A DNA stretch of 64,000 nucleotides from Algibacter pectinivorans (GTDB taxonomy: Bacteria; Bacteroidota; Bacteroidia; Flavobacteriales; Flavobacteriaceae): assembly GCF_900112595.1 (NCBI RefSeq), contig NZ_FOMI01000002.1:326690-390689 (forward strand), written 5' to 3'. Positions 28,263 to 35,855 of this stretch are shown here, piece by piece (the stretch's first letter is position 1; each line of letters begins with the position of its first letter). The translations under genes were made by a program, and so were the position numbers. The notes beneath the pieces were generated by a model. The model did not search any database. It saw nothing but the letters and a program-made list of their open reading frames with translations, and was not told the DNA's origin.

Positions 28263-29000
28263 TCAGCTAAATTTAGCTTTAACGATGGTATTCCTGTAAT
28301 ACAGCAAACAAATTATGCATAATATTTGAATTATACTTAATCCAAATACATAGAACACATTGGGTTTTAAAAACTCAATAAAAAACCTAAAGGAGAAATA
28401 TAGAATCATAAACCATTTAAAAAGGTCGCCATTTTTTAGCTTTTCTGTTTTCTGTACATGTTTTAAGCTAATAAATAATACGACTAAAAACAACAGTTCG
28501 TATAAAGAGGTAGGATGCCTAAGCAAGCCGTCGCCTAAATCCATTCCTAAAAATGTAGTTGTTTGTTTGCCATAAGTAAACTCATTTATTCCAGATAAAA
28601 AACAGCCAACTCTACCAATAAAAATGCCTAGAATAATGGGAAACGTAAACAAATCGCCCGACGATTCCGTTTCGCCAATTCGTTTTTTAGCAAACTCAAC
28701 ACCTAACAAACCACCAAATAAACCGCCCATTATGGTTTTAGTGTTTAATAACTGTATTACATTTTCTTGCGAAAATTCAATCATTGGGTTTTCTAAAAAA
28801 CCAACCAATCGGGAGCCAATTAAAGCCCCTAAAGCAGCGCCAAGTATAATAGATAGCCTATTATTGCTCGAAATTACATCGTTACTTTTTCGTCTTAAAA
28901 ACACATAGTACCTAAATGCTATAAAAAAGGCGAGGTATTCTAAAACCAAATGTACATTTATGTTATAACCAAACAGTTGTGGCTCGAAAGGGATTTGCAA
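28263..29000 (-). CDS. prolipoprotein diacylglyceryl transferase-like membrane protein (divergent Lgt homologue)
   Basis: 245 residues, about 7 TM segments, TTG start at 29000; the next in-frame ATG would remove the Lgt-like N-terminus. Lgt landmarks are present in order: GSRLVGFLEN (62-71), GGLFGGLLG (92-100), GRVGCFLSG (129-137) and RHPTSLYELL (161-170). Compared with E. coli Lgt, the essential H103 position is F95 and N146 is C133, while the R143 equivalent (R130) and HPxxLYE motif remain. It is therefore related to, but probably not, the housekeeping Lgt. Next to a lipid-type radical SAM enzyme it may move or bind a glycerolipid. Expected: the true lgt elsewhere in the genome. Confidence 0.78.
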   Translation of the reverse strand: MQIPFEPQLFGYNINVHLVLEYLAFFIAFRYYVFLRRKSNDVISSNNRLSIILGAALGALIGSRLVGFLENPMIEFSQENVIQLLNTKTIMGGLFGGLLGVEFAKKRIGETESSGDLFTFPIILGIFIGRVGCFLSGINEFTYGKQTTTFLGMDLGDGLLRHPTSLYELLFLVVLFISLKHVQKTEKLKNGDLFKWFMILYFSFRFFIEFLKPNVFYVFGLSIIQILCIICLLYYRNTIVKAKFS

Positions 29001-29036
29001 AAGCTTAATTTTTTATAAATATATGCGATTTTATGG

Positions 29037-29044
29037 TACATTTG
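29037..29044 (+). promoter_or_regulatory. Bacteroidota -7 promoter box (TACATTTG)
   Basis: A TAnnTTTG match 15 bp upstream of the ATG at 29060. An earlier in-frame ATG at 29033 would lie before the expected transcription start, so the box favours 29060. No good -33 TTG is visible. Confidence 0.5.
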
Positions 29045-29059
29045 GAACTTTTAAGACCT

Positions 29060-30193
29060 ATGAAAGCTATAATTTTAATACCCTTTTTTATTTTAAACGT
29101 TTTTGGAGCTTTTGCGCAAATAAGCAATGTTCAAGAAGAATTTTTACTGCCTGCTAGTTTATCTGAATCTTCGGGTATTATCTATTTTAACAATAAATTA
29201 ATTACGCATAACGATTCTGGAGGCGAAAACAAGCTTTACGAAGTAGATGTTAATACCCAGCAAATTAGCAGAGCGGTTACCATAAGTAACGCTACAAATG
29301 CAGATTGGGAAGATATAACCCAAGACGATACATCCATTTTTATTGGCGACATAGGTAATAATAACGGCAACCGAACCAATTTAAAAATCTATAAAATTAG
29401 TAAAGCAGATTATACCGCTTCTACAACGGTTACTGCCGAAATAATAGCATATAGCTATGCCGATCAAACCGATTTTACAGCAAACCCTAATAACAATATT
29501 TGGGACGCCGAAGCATTGGTGTCTTACAACGCCGATAATTTAATGTTGTTTACAAAAAATTGGGTAGATGGTGTAACCAAGGCTTATATAATACCTAAGC
29601 TCCCGGGTTCGCATTCGGTAAGTCCACAAGCTACAACCTTAAATAGTAACGGACTTATTACCGGTGGAACCTATAATCCATTAACGGAAAAATTATATTT
29701 GGTTGGCTACACCGAAGCCTTATTTCCTTTTGTTTGGCAGTGTGAGGGTTTTTCTCAAGCAGATGTGTTTTCTGGAACAAACTTTCAAACACAACTATCC
29801 TCTTTAGGTCAAGAACAAGCTGAGGCTATCACATTTATAGACGAAAACAGTTATTATTTAACTTCGGAATCTTTTTCTCAAACTTTTGGTGGTTTTACAT
29901 TTGCAGACGATGCTAAACTCATTTCATTTTCAACTAACGATGAGGCTTTGTCCAATACCAAAAACTCAACCAGCACGGTAGTTTCGTTATACCCTAATCC
30001 AGCAACAAATGTTTTAAATCTTGACACTAACAACGCATTTTTGTCGGTCGAAATTTTTAATTCGCAGTTCAAAACGCTTTATCAAGGTCAAGAAGCGAAA
30101 ATTAACGTGGCCGCATTTAGTCCAGGTCTTTATTTTGTAAAAGTGCAATTAAACACCAATTTGTTTGTGGTTAAAAAGTTTGTAAAGCAATAG
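29060..30193 (+). CDS. secreted protein with type IX secretion (T9SS) C-terminal sorting domain
   Basis: 377 residues from the ATG at 29060. The signal peptide is MKAIILIPFFILNVFGAFAQ. The body (about 22-290) has repeated strands such as LPASLSESSGIIYF, NATNADWEDITQDD and IWDAEALVSYNADNLMLF, which suggests a beta-propeller-like fold but matches no enzyme I recognise. The C-terminal ~75 residues form a type A T9SS domain (VVSLYPNPATNVLNL ... YFVKVQ ... VVKKFVKQ). The product should cross the outer membrane through the gliding/T9SS machinery and be released or attached to the surface. It is divergent from the Lgt-like gene. Confidence 0.85.
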   Translation: MKAIILIPFFILNVFGAFAQISNVQEEFLLPASLSESSGIIYFNNKLITHNDSGGENKLYEVDVNTQQISRAVTISNATNADWEDITQDDTSIFIGDIGNNNGNRTNLKIYKISKADYTASTTVTAEIIAYSYADQTDFTANPNNNIWDAEALVSYNADNLMLFTKNWVDGVTKAYIIPKLPGSHSVSPQATTLNSNGLITGGTYNPLTEKLYLVGYTEALFPFVWQCEGFSQADVFSGTNFQTQLSSLGQEQAEAITFIDENSYYLTSESFSQTFGGFTFADDAKLISFSTNDEALSNTKNSTSTVVSLYPNPATNVLNLDTNNAFLSVEIFNSQFKTLYQGQEAKINVAAFSPGLYFVKVQLNTNLFVVKKFVKQ

Positions 30194-30206
30194 GTATTTG
30201 CCTTGG

Positions 30207-30238
30207 TTGTGTTGTTTTAATACTTCATTGTATATTTG
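30207..30238 (+). promoter_or_regulatory. promoter for the small lipoprotein gene
   Basis: TTG at 30207-30209, a 21-bp spacer and TATATTTG at 30231-30238 fit the Bacteroidota -33/-7 pattern. The box lies 11-26 bp upstream of the two candidate ATGs (30249, 30264), which rules out the longer reading frame from 30198. Confidence 0.6.
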
Positions 30239-30263
30239 TGCCCAATTAATGTATTTAAAAGTT

Positions 30264-30914
30264 ATGTTTAAAAAATCGCTAGCACTCCTTTTGGTGCTTT
30301 TTGTAATGTGTTCTTGCTGGAAAGATAAAAGTCCAGAAGATTTAATTCGTTTAAAAGACAAGTTTAAATCGCAAGTATCAACATTCGAGAGTAAAAAGGA
30401 AGTTGCTAATAAAAATGTAACTAAAGGATTAACATCTTTAGGCGCATTAAAAGCAGCTTTAGAAGATGCAAAAAACGAAGACAGAGAGTTTGCAAAAGTT
30501 TATGGCGATTGGGAAAAAGTAAACAAACGCGTAAATAATTTAAACAAGGAGTATGAGGATTTAAAAACCAAAGCAGCAAACCTTTTTACTGCCATGGAAA
30601 CCCAAACCAATAGTTTAAGCGACCAGAAAAGCAGAACCACGCTTTTAAAAGCCATAAACAAAGCAAAAACAAAGTATAACGGTACATTGGCAAATACGGC
30701 CGATGCCATTGGCAAACTACGCCTTTTACATAACGATGCTGTGGAGGTTGTAAAAGCGCTTGAGGTTGCTGCAGCTTTAAATTCGTTCGATTCTATAAAC
30801 GGACAAATGAAAAGCATTGAAGACCGTGTAGATGGTATTATGCAAGAGCTAAACTTAGCTGTTGTAGAAAGCAAAAAGCTTTACGAGAAAAAAATAACAG
30901 AATTAAGCGAATAA
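30264..30914 (+). CDS. coiled-coil lipoprotein of unknown function
   Basis: 216 residues from the ATG at 30264 (an ATG 5 codons earlier is possible). MFKKSLALLLVLFVMCSCWKD is a lipoprotein signal with the modified Cys at about residue 18. The rest is almost entirely charged helix (Lys/Glu/Asp/Leu/Ala heptads), predicted to form a long coiled coil. No enzymatic motif is present. It ends 4 bp before dusB and may be co-transcribed with it, although a shared function is not evident. Confidence 0.75.
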   Translation: MFKKSLALLLVLFVMCSCWKDKSPEDLIRLKDKFKSQVSTFESKKEVANKNVTKGLTSLGALKAALEDAKNEDREFAKVYGDWEKVNKRVNNLNKEYEDLKTKAANLFTAMETQTNSLSDQKSRTTLLKAINKAKTKYNGTLANTADAIGKLRLLHNDAVEVVKALEVAAALNSFDSINGQMKSIEDRVDGIMQELNLAVVESKKLYEKKITELSE

Positions 30915-30918
30915 TATT

Positions 30919-31914
30919 TTGGTAAAGATAGACAACATAGAACTTCCGGATTTTCCATTGCTTTTAGCGCCCATGGAAGATGTTAGCGATCCACCATTTC
31001 GCGCATTGTGCAAAGAACAAGGTGCCGATGTGGTGTATACCGAGTTTGTATCTAGCGAAGGCTTAATACGTAACGCAGCAAAAAGCGTTATGAAACTCGA
31101 TATTTACGAAAAAGAGCGTCCGGTAGGCATCCAAATTTTTGGAGCTAACCTAGATAGTATGTTACAAACCATCGATATTGTTGCCGAGTCTAAACCAGAT
31201 ATTATCGATATTAATTTTGGTTGTCCCGTTAAAAAAGTAGTAAGTAAAGGCGCAGGCGCAGGTATTTTAAAAGATGTCTGTTTAATGGAGCAACTAACTG
31301 CCGAAATGGTAAAACGCACCAACATTCCAATAACGGTAAAAACCAGATTAGGTTGGGACGATAACTCTATACGCATTGTTGAAGTTGCAGAGCGCTTGCA
31401 AGATGTAGGCTGTAAAGCCATAGCCATACATGGCAGGACGCGTGCACAAATGTATAAAGGCGATGCCAACTGGAAACCCATTGCACAAGTAAAAAACAAT
31501 CCACGCATGCACATTCCAGTGTTTGGAAATGGCGATGTTACAAGTCCGGAGCGCGCCATGGAAATGCGAGACGATTACGGGTTAGATGGCTGTATGATTG
31601 GGCGAGCAACTATTGGAAACCCTTGGTTTTTTAAGCAAGTAAAACACTTTTTTAAAACAGGCGAGCATTTAGCACCCATTTCATTAGAAGAACGCGTAGA
31701 GGCGGCTCGTCGTCATTTGCAAATGTCTATCGACTGGAAAGGCGAAGTTTTAGGCGTTTTCGAAACCCGACGCCACTACACCAACTACTTTAAAGGCATA
31801 CCACATTTTAAGGAATACCGCATGAAAATGGTAACTTCGGATCATTCCGAAGATGTTTTTGCAGCCTTCGATGAGGTACTAGAAAAATTTGCAGGCCACC
31901 AATTTACCGAGTAG
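30919..31914 (+). CDS. dusB: tRNA-dihydrouridine synthase
   Basis: 331 residues starting with TTG at 30919, because no ATG lies before the conserved FMN-binding start LLLAPMEDVSDPPFR. Dus motifs are INFGCPVKKVVSKGAGAGIL (catalytic Cys), VKTRLGWDD, IHGRTRAQMYKGDANW and GNGDVTSPERA / GCMIGRATIGNPWFF. The flavoenzyme reduces U to dihydrouridine in tRNA D-loops using NADPH. The DusB assignment rests on overall length and motif pattern. Confidence 0.94.
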   Translation: MVKIDNIELPDFPLLLAPMEDVSDPPFRALCKEQGADVVYTEFVSSEGLIRNAAKSVMKLDIYEKERPVGIQIFGANLDSMLQTIDIVAESKPDIIDINFGCPVKKVVSKGAGAGILKDVCLMEQLTAEMVKRTNIPITVKTRLGWDDNSIRIVEVAERLQDVGCKAIAIHGRTRAQMYKGDANWKPIAQVKNNPRMHIPVFGNGDVTSPERAMEMRDDYGLDGCMIGRATIGNPWFFKQVKHFFKTGEHLAPISLEERVEAARRHLQMSIDWKGEVLGVFETRRHYTNYFKGIPHFKEYRMKMVTSDHSEDVFAAFDEVLEKFAGHQFTE

Positions 31915-31960
31915 TTTGTTTCTATTTATGGCAAATGGCAAGCCACCGCGCTATCCGCTA

Positions 31961-32023
31961 TACCTGCCTGCCGGAAGGCAGGTCTTTTTTTGCCATTTAT
32001 GGCAGCAAAAAAAGGATGCCGCT
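31961..32023. repeat. dispersed intergenic repeat, copy 2
   Basis: 63 bp identical to 23883-23945 except for one base inside the palindrome (31962-31983). It lies between the convergent dusB and SDR genes, just as copy 1 lies between convergent genes. It has the same GC-rich palindrome plus T7 and the second GCCAT/ATGGC hairpin. The flanks (31928-31960 and 32024-32050) differ from copy 1 apart from a short GCTATCCGCTAT-like stretch. Confidence 0.85.
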
Positions 32024-32058
32024 ACTATCGCTTTTGCACCAATCTGCTAAAGTAGTTT

Positions 32059-32793
32059 TTAAACCATAGCGCCGTTTGCACCAATAACCTGTCCAGAAAT
32101 CCATTTCGATTCATCACTGGCTAAAAACACAACCACATTGGCAATATCAATAGGTTTTGCAAGCCTATTAAAAGCGTTCATGCTACTTAATCTATCAATA
32201 ACTTCATCCGATTTCCCTTTTAAAAACAACTCCGTTTCGGTAGGACCAGGAGCAATGGCGTTTACCGAAATGCCGCGGCCAATTTCTTTAGAGAATACAC
32301 GTGTCATTTGTTCCACAGCAGCTTTAGTTGCAGAGTAAATACCATAGGTAGGAAACATTAACTTTGCCGTACTAGATGATATGTTAATAATGTTTCCGTT
32401 GTCTTCCAATTTGCTGTCTGCCTCTTGTAACATGTTAAAAACACCACGTACATTAACATCAAATTGGTTTGTAAAATCTTCCTGAGTGTTATCCTTAATT
32501 AATTTAGATATCATAATACCAGCATTATTAACCAAAACATCAACCTTACCATAGGTTTCTATAGCTTTGTCAAATAAATGGGTAACATCTGCCTTAATAC
32601 TAACATCTGCTTTAATAGCAACAGCTGAACCACCATTTTTTATAATGGTATTTACGGTGTTTTGGGCTTCTTTTTCGCTATTAGAGTGGTTAACTATAAC
32701 TTTAGCTCCGTTTTTCGCTAATTGAGTAGCAATCGCTTTACCAATACCTTTCGATGCGCCTGTAACAATAATTACTTTATTATTTAAGCTCAT
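32059..32793 (-). CDS. short-chain dehydrogenase/reductase (SDR)
   Basis: 244 residues, classical SDR. It has the nucleotide-binding TGASKGIGKAIA, the VLVNNAG structural motif, catalytic Ser in INISSSTAK, YSATKAA (Tyr-xxx-Lys) and the APGPTETELF loop, ending in SGQVIGANGAMV. The closest common type is FabG-like 3-oxoacyl-ACP reductase or glucose-dehydrogenase-like oxidoreductases. It stands alone, so the substrate is open. The ISGQVIGANGAM end is typical of non-housekeeping FabG relatives. Confidence 0.9.
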   Translation of the reverse strand: MSLNNKVIIVTGASKGIGKAIATQLAKNGAKVIVNHSNSEKEAQNTVNTIIKNGGSAVAIKADVSIKADVTHLFDKAIETYGKVDVLVNNAGIMISKLIKDNTQEDFTNQFDVNVRGVFNMLQEADSKLEDNGNIINISSSTAKLMFPTYGIYSATKAAVEQMTRVFSKEIGRGISVNAIAPGPTETELFLKGKSDEVIDRLSSMNAFNRLAKPIDIANVVVFLASDESKWISGQVIGANGAMV

Positions 32794-32955
32794 AAGTTTA
32801 CGTGTTTAGGGTTTAAAAAAAACATTTTGGTTTCGTGTATTTAAAGTATAAAAAAAACACCAAACACCATGCTGTTTTAGTTGATTTAACTCTTTTTTAA
32901 TAGATTGACTAACAATTGTTTAGGGTTGTAAAAAAAGGCTAGGTGAGTATAGCTG

Positions 32956-34161
32956 TTAAAAACCTTTAACAAGGCTTTTTGTAATTCGCGCAGATGCAAT
33001 TTTTGAGGCTACCACACCTAAAACAGAAATGGTTAGAAACACTAAAATAATGTTTTCAAACTTTATGGTAACAGGGTAAGCTAGCGTTGGGGTAATCATA
33101 ACTAAACTAAATGCTTTTTGTAAACCTGTAATTATAAGCGCTAAAATTAAACCAATAATACCACCTACAATACTCATTAAACTACCTTGGTAAAAAAATA
33201 TTTTCTTAATGTCTTTAACTGTGGCGCCTATGTTAAATAAGGTATTTAAGCTGCGTTTTTTGTCCAGCATCATCATAATTAAGGACCCAATTACGTTAAA
33301 AAAGGCAATTATCAATACAAGTGTAAAAATGAGATAAACGGCCAAATTTTCGGTGTTTAACATTTTATATAGGGCGTCGTTTAATTGCGCTCTGTTTTTT
33401 AAAATAACTTTGTCGCCTAAAATAGCTTTTATTTTAGCTTTGGCTTGGGTTTCATCTACACCAGACTTTAACCTAAACTCTAAATCTGTAATTTGGTTTG
33501 GTTTGTAATTTAGTAAGTTTATCACTAAATCTATAGGCGCATAAACGTATGCATCGTTTAACTGCTCGTTTATATTAAACACACCCACGCTAATAGCTTT
33601 TACAGTGTTAAATGCATTTTTAGTAGATGTTATTTGCGATTTTCCGGGCTTAGGAACATAAACCGAAATGGGTTTGCTAAAATCTAATACACCTAAAGAT
33701 AAACTATTGGAAATGCCCCAGCCTAAAACAAGCTGATTTGATTTTTGCTCAAACCAACTACCATGATCTAAGGTGGAGTCTATAGCCACCACATCTTGAT
33801 AATGTTCATCGACACCCTTAATAACCGCAAAGGTGTTTTTATCATCAACAGTTAAAAAAACGCGTTCTTCTATAATTTTAGAGTAGCTAGCAATATCTGT
33901 TAAAGCGTCGAGTTTTAGGGTTTCTTCTTCTGTTAGTATAAACGATTTTCCTAGTGTGGTTTCAGCTTTTAAATCTGGATCCACTTGGCTCGTAAACTGT
34001 AATGTAAAATCTTTTAATCCTGCAAAGCCAGAGAGTACAACAAATAAGGATGCAGACCCTAAAATAACCCCAATAATAGCAATGTAAGTTATAAAGTTTA
34101 TCGCGTTATTAGAGCTCTTAGAGCGCAGGTAGCGTTTGGCTATGTACAGTGAAACATTCAT
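32956..34161 (-). CDS. LolC/FtsX-type ABC transporter permease
   Basis: 401 residues. The N-terminus SLYIAKRYLRSKSSNNAINFITYIAIIGVILGSASLFVVLSGFAGL holds TM1 (about 20-45). A ~220-residue periplasmic MacB-like domain follows, then three TM segments (about 275-300, 320-345, 365-385) forming the FtsX domain. This 4-TM layout is that of LolC/E, which extracts lipoproteins from the inner membrane together with a LolD-like ATPase. The ATPase is not adjacent. It is followed in the same direction by nothing close; rbfA ends 71 bp upstream of it and may share a transcript. Confidence 0.85.
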   Translation of the reverse strand: MNVSLYIAKRYLRSKSSNNAINFITYIAIIGVILGSASLFVVLSGFAGLKDFTLQFTSQVDPDLKAETTLGKSFILTEEETLKLDALTDIASYSKIIEERVFLTVDDKNTFAVIKGVDEHYQDVVAIDSTLDHGSWFEQKSNQLVLGWGISNSLSLGVLDFSKPISVYVPKPGKSQITSTKNAFNTVKAISVGVFNINEQLNDAYVYAPIDLVINLLNYKPNQITDLEFRLKSGVDETQAKAKIKAILGDKVILKNRAQLNDALYKMLNTENLAVYLIFTLVLIIAFFNVIGSLIMMMLDKKRSLNTLFNIGATVKDIKKIFFYQGSLMSIVGGIIGLILALIITGLQKAFSLVMITPTLAYPVTIKFENIILVFLTISVLGVVASKIASARITKSLVKGF

Positions 34162-34232
34162 AACTGTAATATTATGATTTTTTAATTACAAAATGAGTGT
34201 TAATACAAACCATTAAAAAGGTAATATATAGC

Positions 34233-34637
34233 TTATTTCTTTTTTCGTTTTTCTAAAATAGAAGGGTCTTTAATTGGGTTTTCTTTTCCTTTTAAAGATT
34301 TTTCTATCTGGTCTATATATTCTAAAGAGTCGTCAATAAAAAATTCTAAATTAGGCATACGGCGCAGTTGGTGTCTGGTACGTTGCGCTAATTCATGTCG
34401 AATGGCAGGTGTGTTAAATTTAATACCTTCAAGTAATTCTTTAGCTTTATCATTAGGAAAAATGCTTAAATAAACTTTTGCAACGCCCAAATCTACAGTA
34501 ACTTTTACTTTCGATACAGAAATTAAAACACCTCGCATACCGCCTTCTGTGGCAGCTCTTTGTAATACATCAACCAAATCGGTTTGTAATACAGACCCTA
34601 TTTTCTTTTGTCTTTGACTTTCTTCTATGTCGCTCAT
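34233..34637 (-). CDS. rbfA: 30S ribosome-binding factor A
   Basis: 134 residues. A KH-like fold with QRQKKIGSVLQTDLVDVLQR at the start, VKVTVDLGVAKVYLSIFP in the middle, and HELAQRTRHQLRRMPNLEFFIDDSLEYIDQIEKSL at the end, all standard for RbfA. It assists late maturation of the 16S rRNA 5' end and cold adaptation. The charged C-terminal tail (KGKENPIKDPSILEKRKKK) is common in Bacteroidota. A possible TATTTTTG box lies upstream (34667-34674, minus strand). Confidence 0.95.
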   Translation of the reverse strand: MSDIEESQRQKKIGSVLQTDLVDVLQRAATEGGMRGVLISVSKVKVTVDLGVAKVYLSIFPNDKAKELLEGIKFNTPAIRHELAQRTRHQLRRMPNLEFFIDDSLEYIDQIEKSLKGKENPIKDPSILEKRKKK

Positions 34638-34833
34638 TATTTAATACCTGTTAAAGGTTTAGATTGCAAAAATAACGGTTATTTAAAGATTATGTTACTT
34701 TTAGTGCGCTATTTTCGTATTTTGATATGGATATTAGGTTGAAGTTAGAGGTTTTCCTTTTTTTAAGTTAATAACAAAAAGATTATTTTTAAAAGATTTC
34801 TGCCTTCATGGAAATGAAGAAAATCAATTTACA

Positions 34834-35238
34834 ATGAATAAAATAGAACATATAGGAATAGCCGTAAAAAATCTTAAAGATTCAAATGATTTGTTTTCGA
34901 AACTATTTGGAAAACCACATTATAAAACCGAAGAAGTAAAAAGTGAAGGTGTAAACACCTCTTTTTTTAAGGTTGGCGAAAATAAAATTGAATTATTAGA
35001 GGCTACTAAAAAAGACAGCGCTATTGCAAAATTTTTAGAAAAAAAAGGCGAAGGCATTCATCATATTGCTTTCGATGTTGATGATATAGTGTCTGAAATT
35101 AAGCGACTTAAACAAGAAGGTTTTACAGTGTTAAACGAAACACCAAAGCAAGGTGCCGATAATAAATTGGTAGCTTTTTTACACCCAAAAACTGCAAACG
35201 GAGTATTAATTGAGTTGTGTCAAGAGATAAAGCAATAA
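34834..35238 (+). CDS. mce: methylmalonyl-CoA epimerase
   Basis: 134 residues with two betaalphabetabetabeta units of the glyoxalase/VOC fold. Metal ligands and landmarks are IEHIGIAVKNL (His), KIELLEA (Glu), GIHHIAFDVDDI (His) and NGVLIELCQ (Glu). It interconverts (R)- and (S)-methylmalonyl-CoA in propionate metabolism, working with a mutase encoded elsewhere. A tRNA gene follows 49 bp downstream. Confidence 0.93.
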   Translation: MNKIEHIGIAVKNLKDSNDLFSKLFGKPHYKTEEVKSEGVNTSFFKVGENKIELLEATKKDSAIAKFLEKKGEGIHHIAFDVDDIVSEIKRLKQEGFTVLNETPKQGADNKLVAFLHPKTANGVLIELCQEIKQ

Positions 35239-35287
35239 TTTTTCTTGCTAACAATTAAAATAAGTAGTAATATTGCACTCCAATTTC

Positions 35288-35361
35288 GGTCCTATAGCTC
35301 AGTTGGTTAGAGCACCTGACTCATAATCAGGTGGTCCATGGTTCGAGTCCATGTGGGACCA
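35288..35361 (+). tRNA. tRNA with CAU anticodon (Met or lysidine-modified Ile)
   Basis: 74 nt fold cleanly: acceptor stem GGTCCTA / TGGGACC with one G-T pair, D arm GCTC...GAGC, anticodon stem CCTGA/TCAGG with loop CTCATAA, T arm CATGG TTCGAGT CCATG and discriminator A at 35361. CCA is not encoded. CAU can mean elongator Met or Ile2 (CAU converted to lysidine by TilS). The C4-G69 and C5-G68 pairs match TilS-favoured positions, but the overall body resembles flavobacterial tRNA-Met; undecided. Confidence 0.93.
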
Positions 35362-35373
35362 CTTAGAAATTGT

Positions 35374-35405
35374 AAAGCCTTTCATGTATTTTGAAAGGCT
35401 TTTTT
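35374..35405 (+). terminator. terminator after the tRNA gene
   Basis: An 11-bp perfect stem (AAAGCCTTTCA / TGAAAGGCTTT), a 7-nt loop and a T7 run, starting 12 bp after the tRNA. Confidence 0.9.
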
Positions 35406-35817
35406 TGTTTTAGTATAACTGTATATAAACTATTTGTACTTCTTATTATTTCTAGCTTTTTTGTTAGAACATGGGTATTCTTTTTTCAACAATACCAGAG
35501 GATAAAATATTTCCACTATTTAAGCGTTAAAAGGAAATGAAATCGTGTTAGTGTGCTTATAAGTTGTTTTTAGCTAACCTAAATAAAATAGGGTATTTAC
35601 CGTCACCAAATGATTTGAATACTAAGGGTATAATATTCTTTTTGGTTTACCTTAAAATACATATATTTACGCTGTAAATAAAAAGAGAGAGAAACTATTT
35701 ATTTAATATGTTCGCGATGTTCTTACAGAATGTTAATGAAAATACTGAGAAAACAGGCGTTTCATCGATGTTTTTAGTGTTTTCGTGGATGTTTTTAAGT
35801 TAATTCAACGAAATATA
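35403..35817. other. intergenic region with one possible tiny ORF
   Basis: About 415 bp between the tRNA terminator and the next promoter. A 31-codon frame at 35708-35803 begins MFAMFLQNVNENTEK and ends in the hydrophobic MFLVFSWMFLS; it contains three spaced copies of ATGTTYTTA. It has no family and no conservation evidence. A TATATTTAC sequence at about 35659 could be a -7-like box. Otherwise nothing is seen. Confidence 0.3.
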
Positions 35818-35848
35818 TTTTGATAGCACTCTTTTTTTTATACATTTG
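35818..35848 (+). promoter_or_regulatory. well-formed Bacteroidota promoter
   Basis: TTTTG (35818-35822), an 18-bp spacer and TACATTTG (35841-35848) match the -33/-7 consensus. The box lies 7 bp before the ATG at 35856 and within the upstream extension of that reading frame, which sets the start at 35856. Confidence 0.7.
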
Positions 35849-35855
35849 CAACCCA

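Noticed and set aside
26346-29000. RiPP cluster reading of the radical SAM locus
   Set aside because: No SPASM domain or RiPP recognition element is apparent; the small neighbours are two-helix membrane proteins rather than leader-core peptides. Not fully excluded.
28263-29000. Housekeeping lgt
   Set aside because: The catalytic His position is Phe and a conserved Asn is Cys; better called a divergent homologue.
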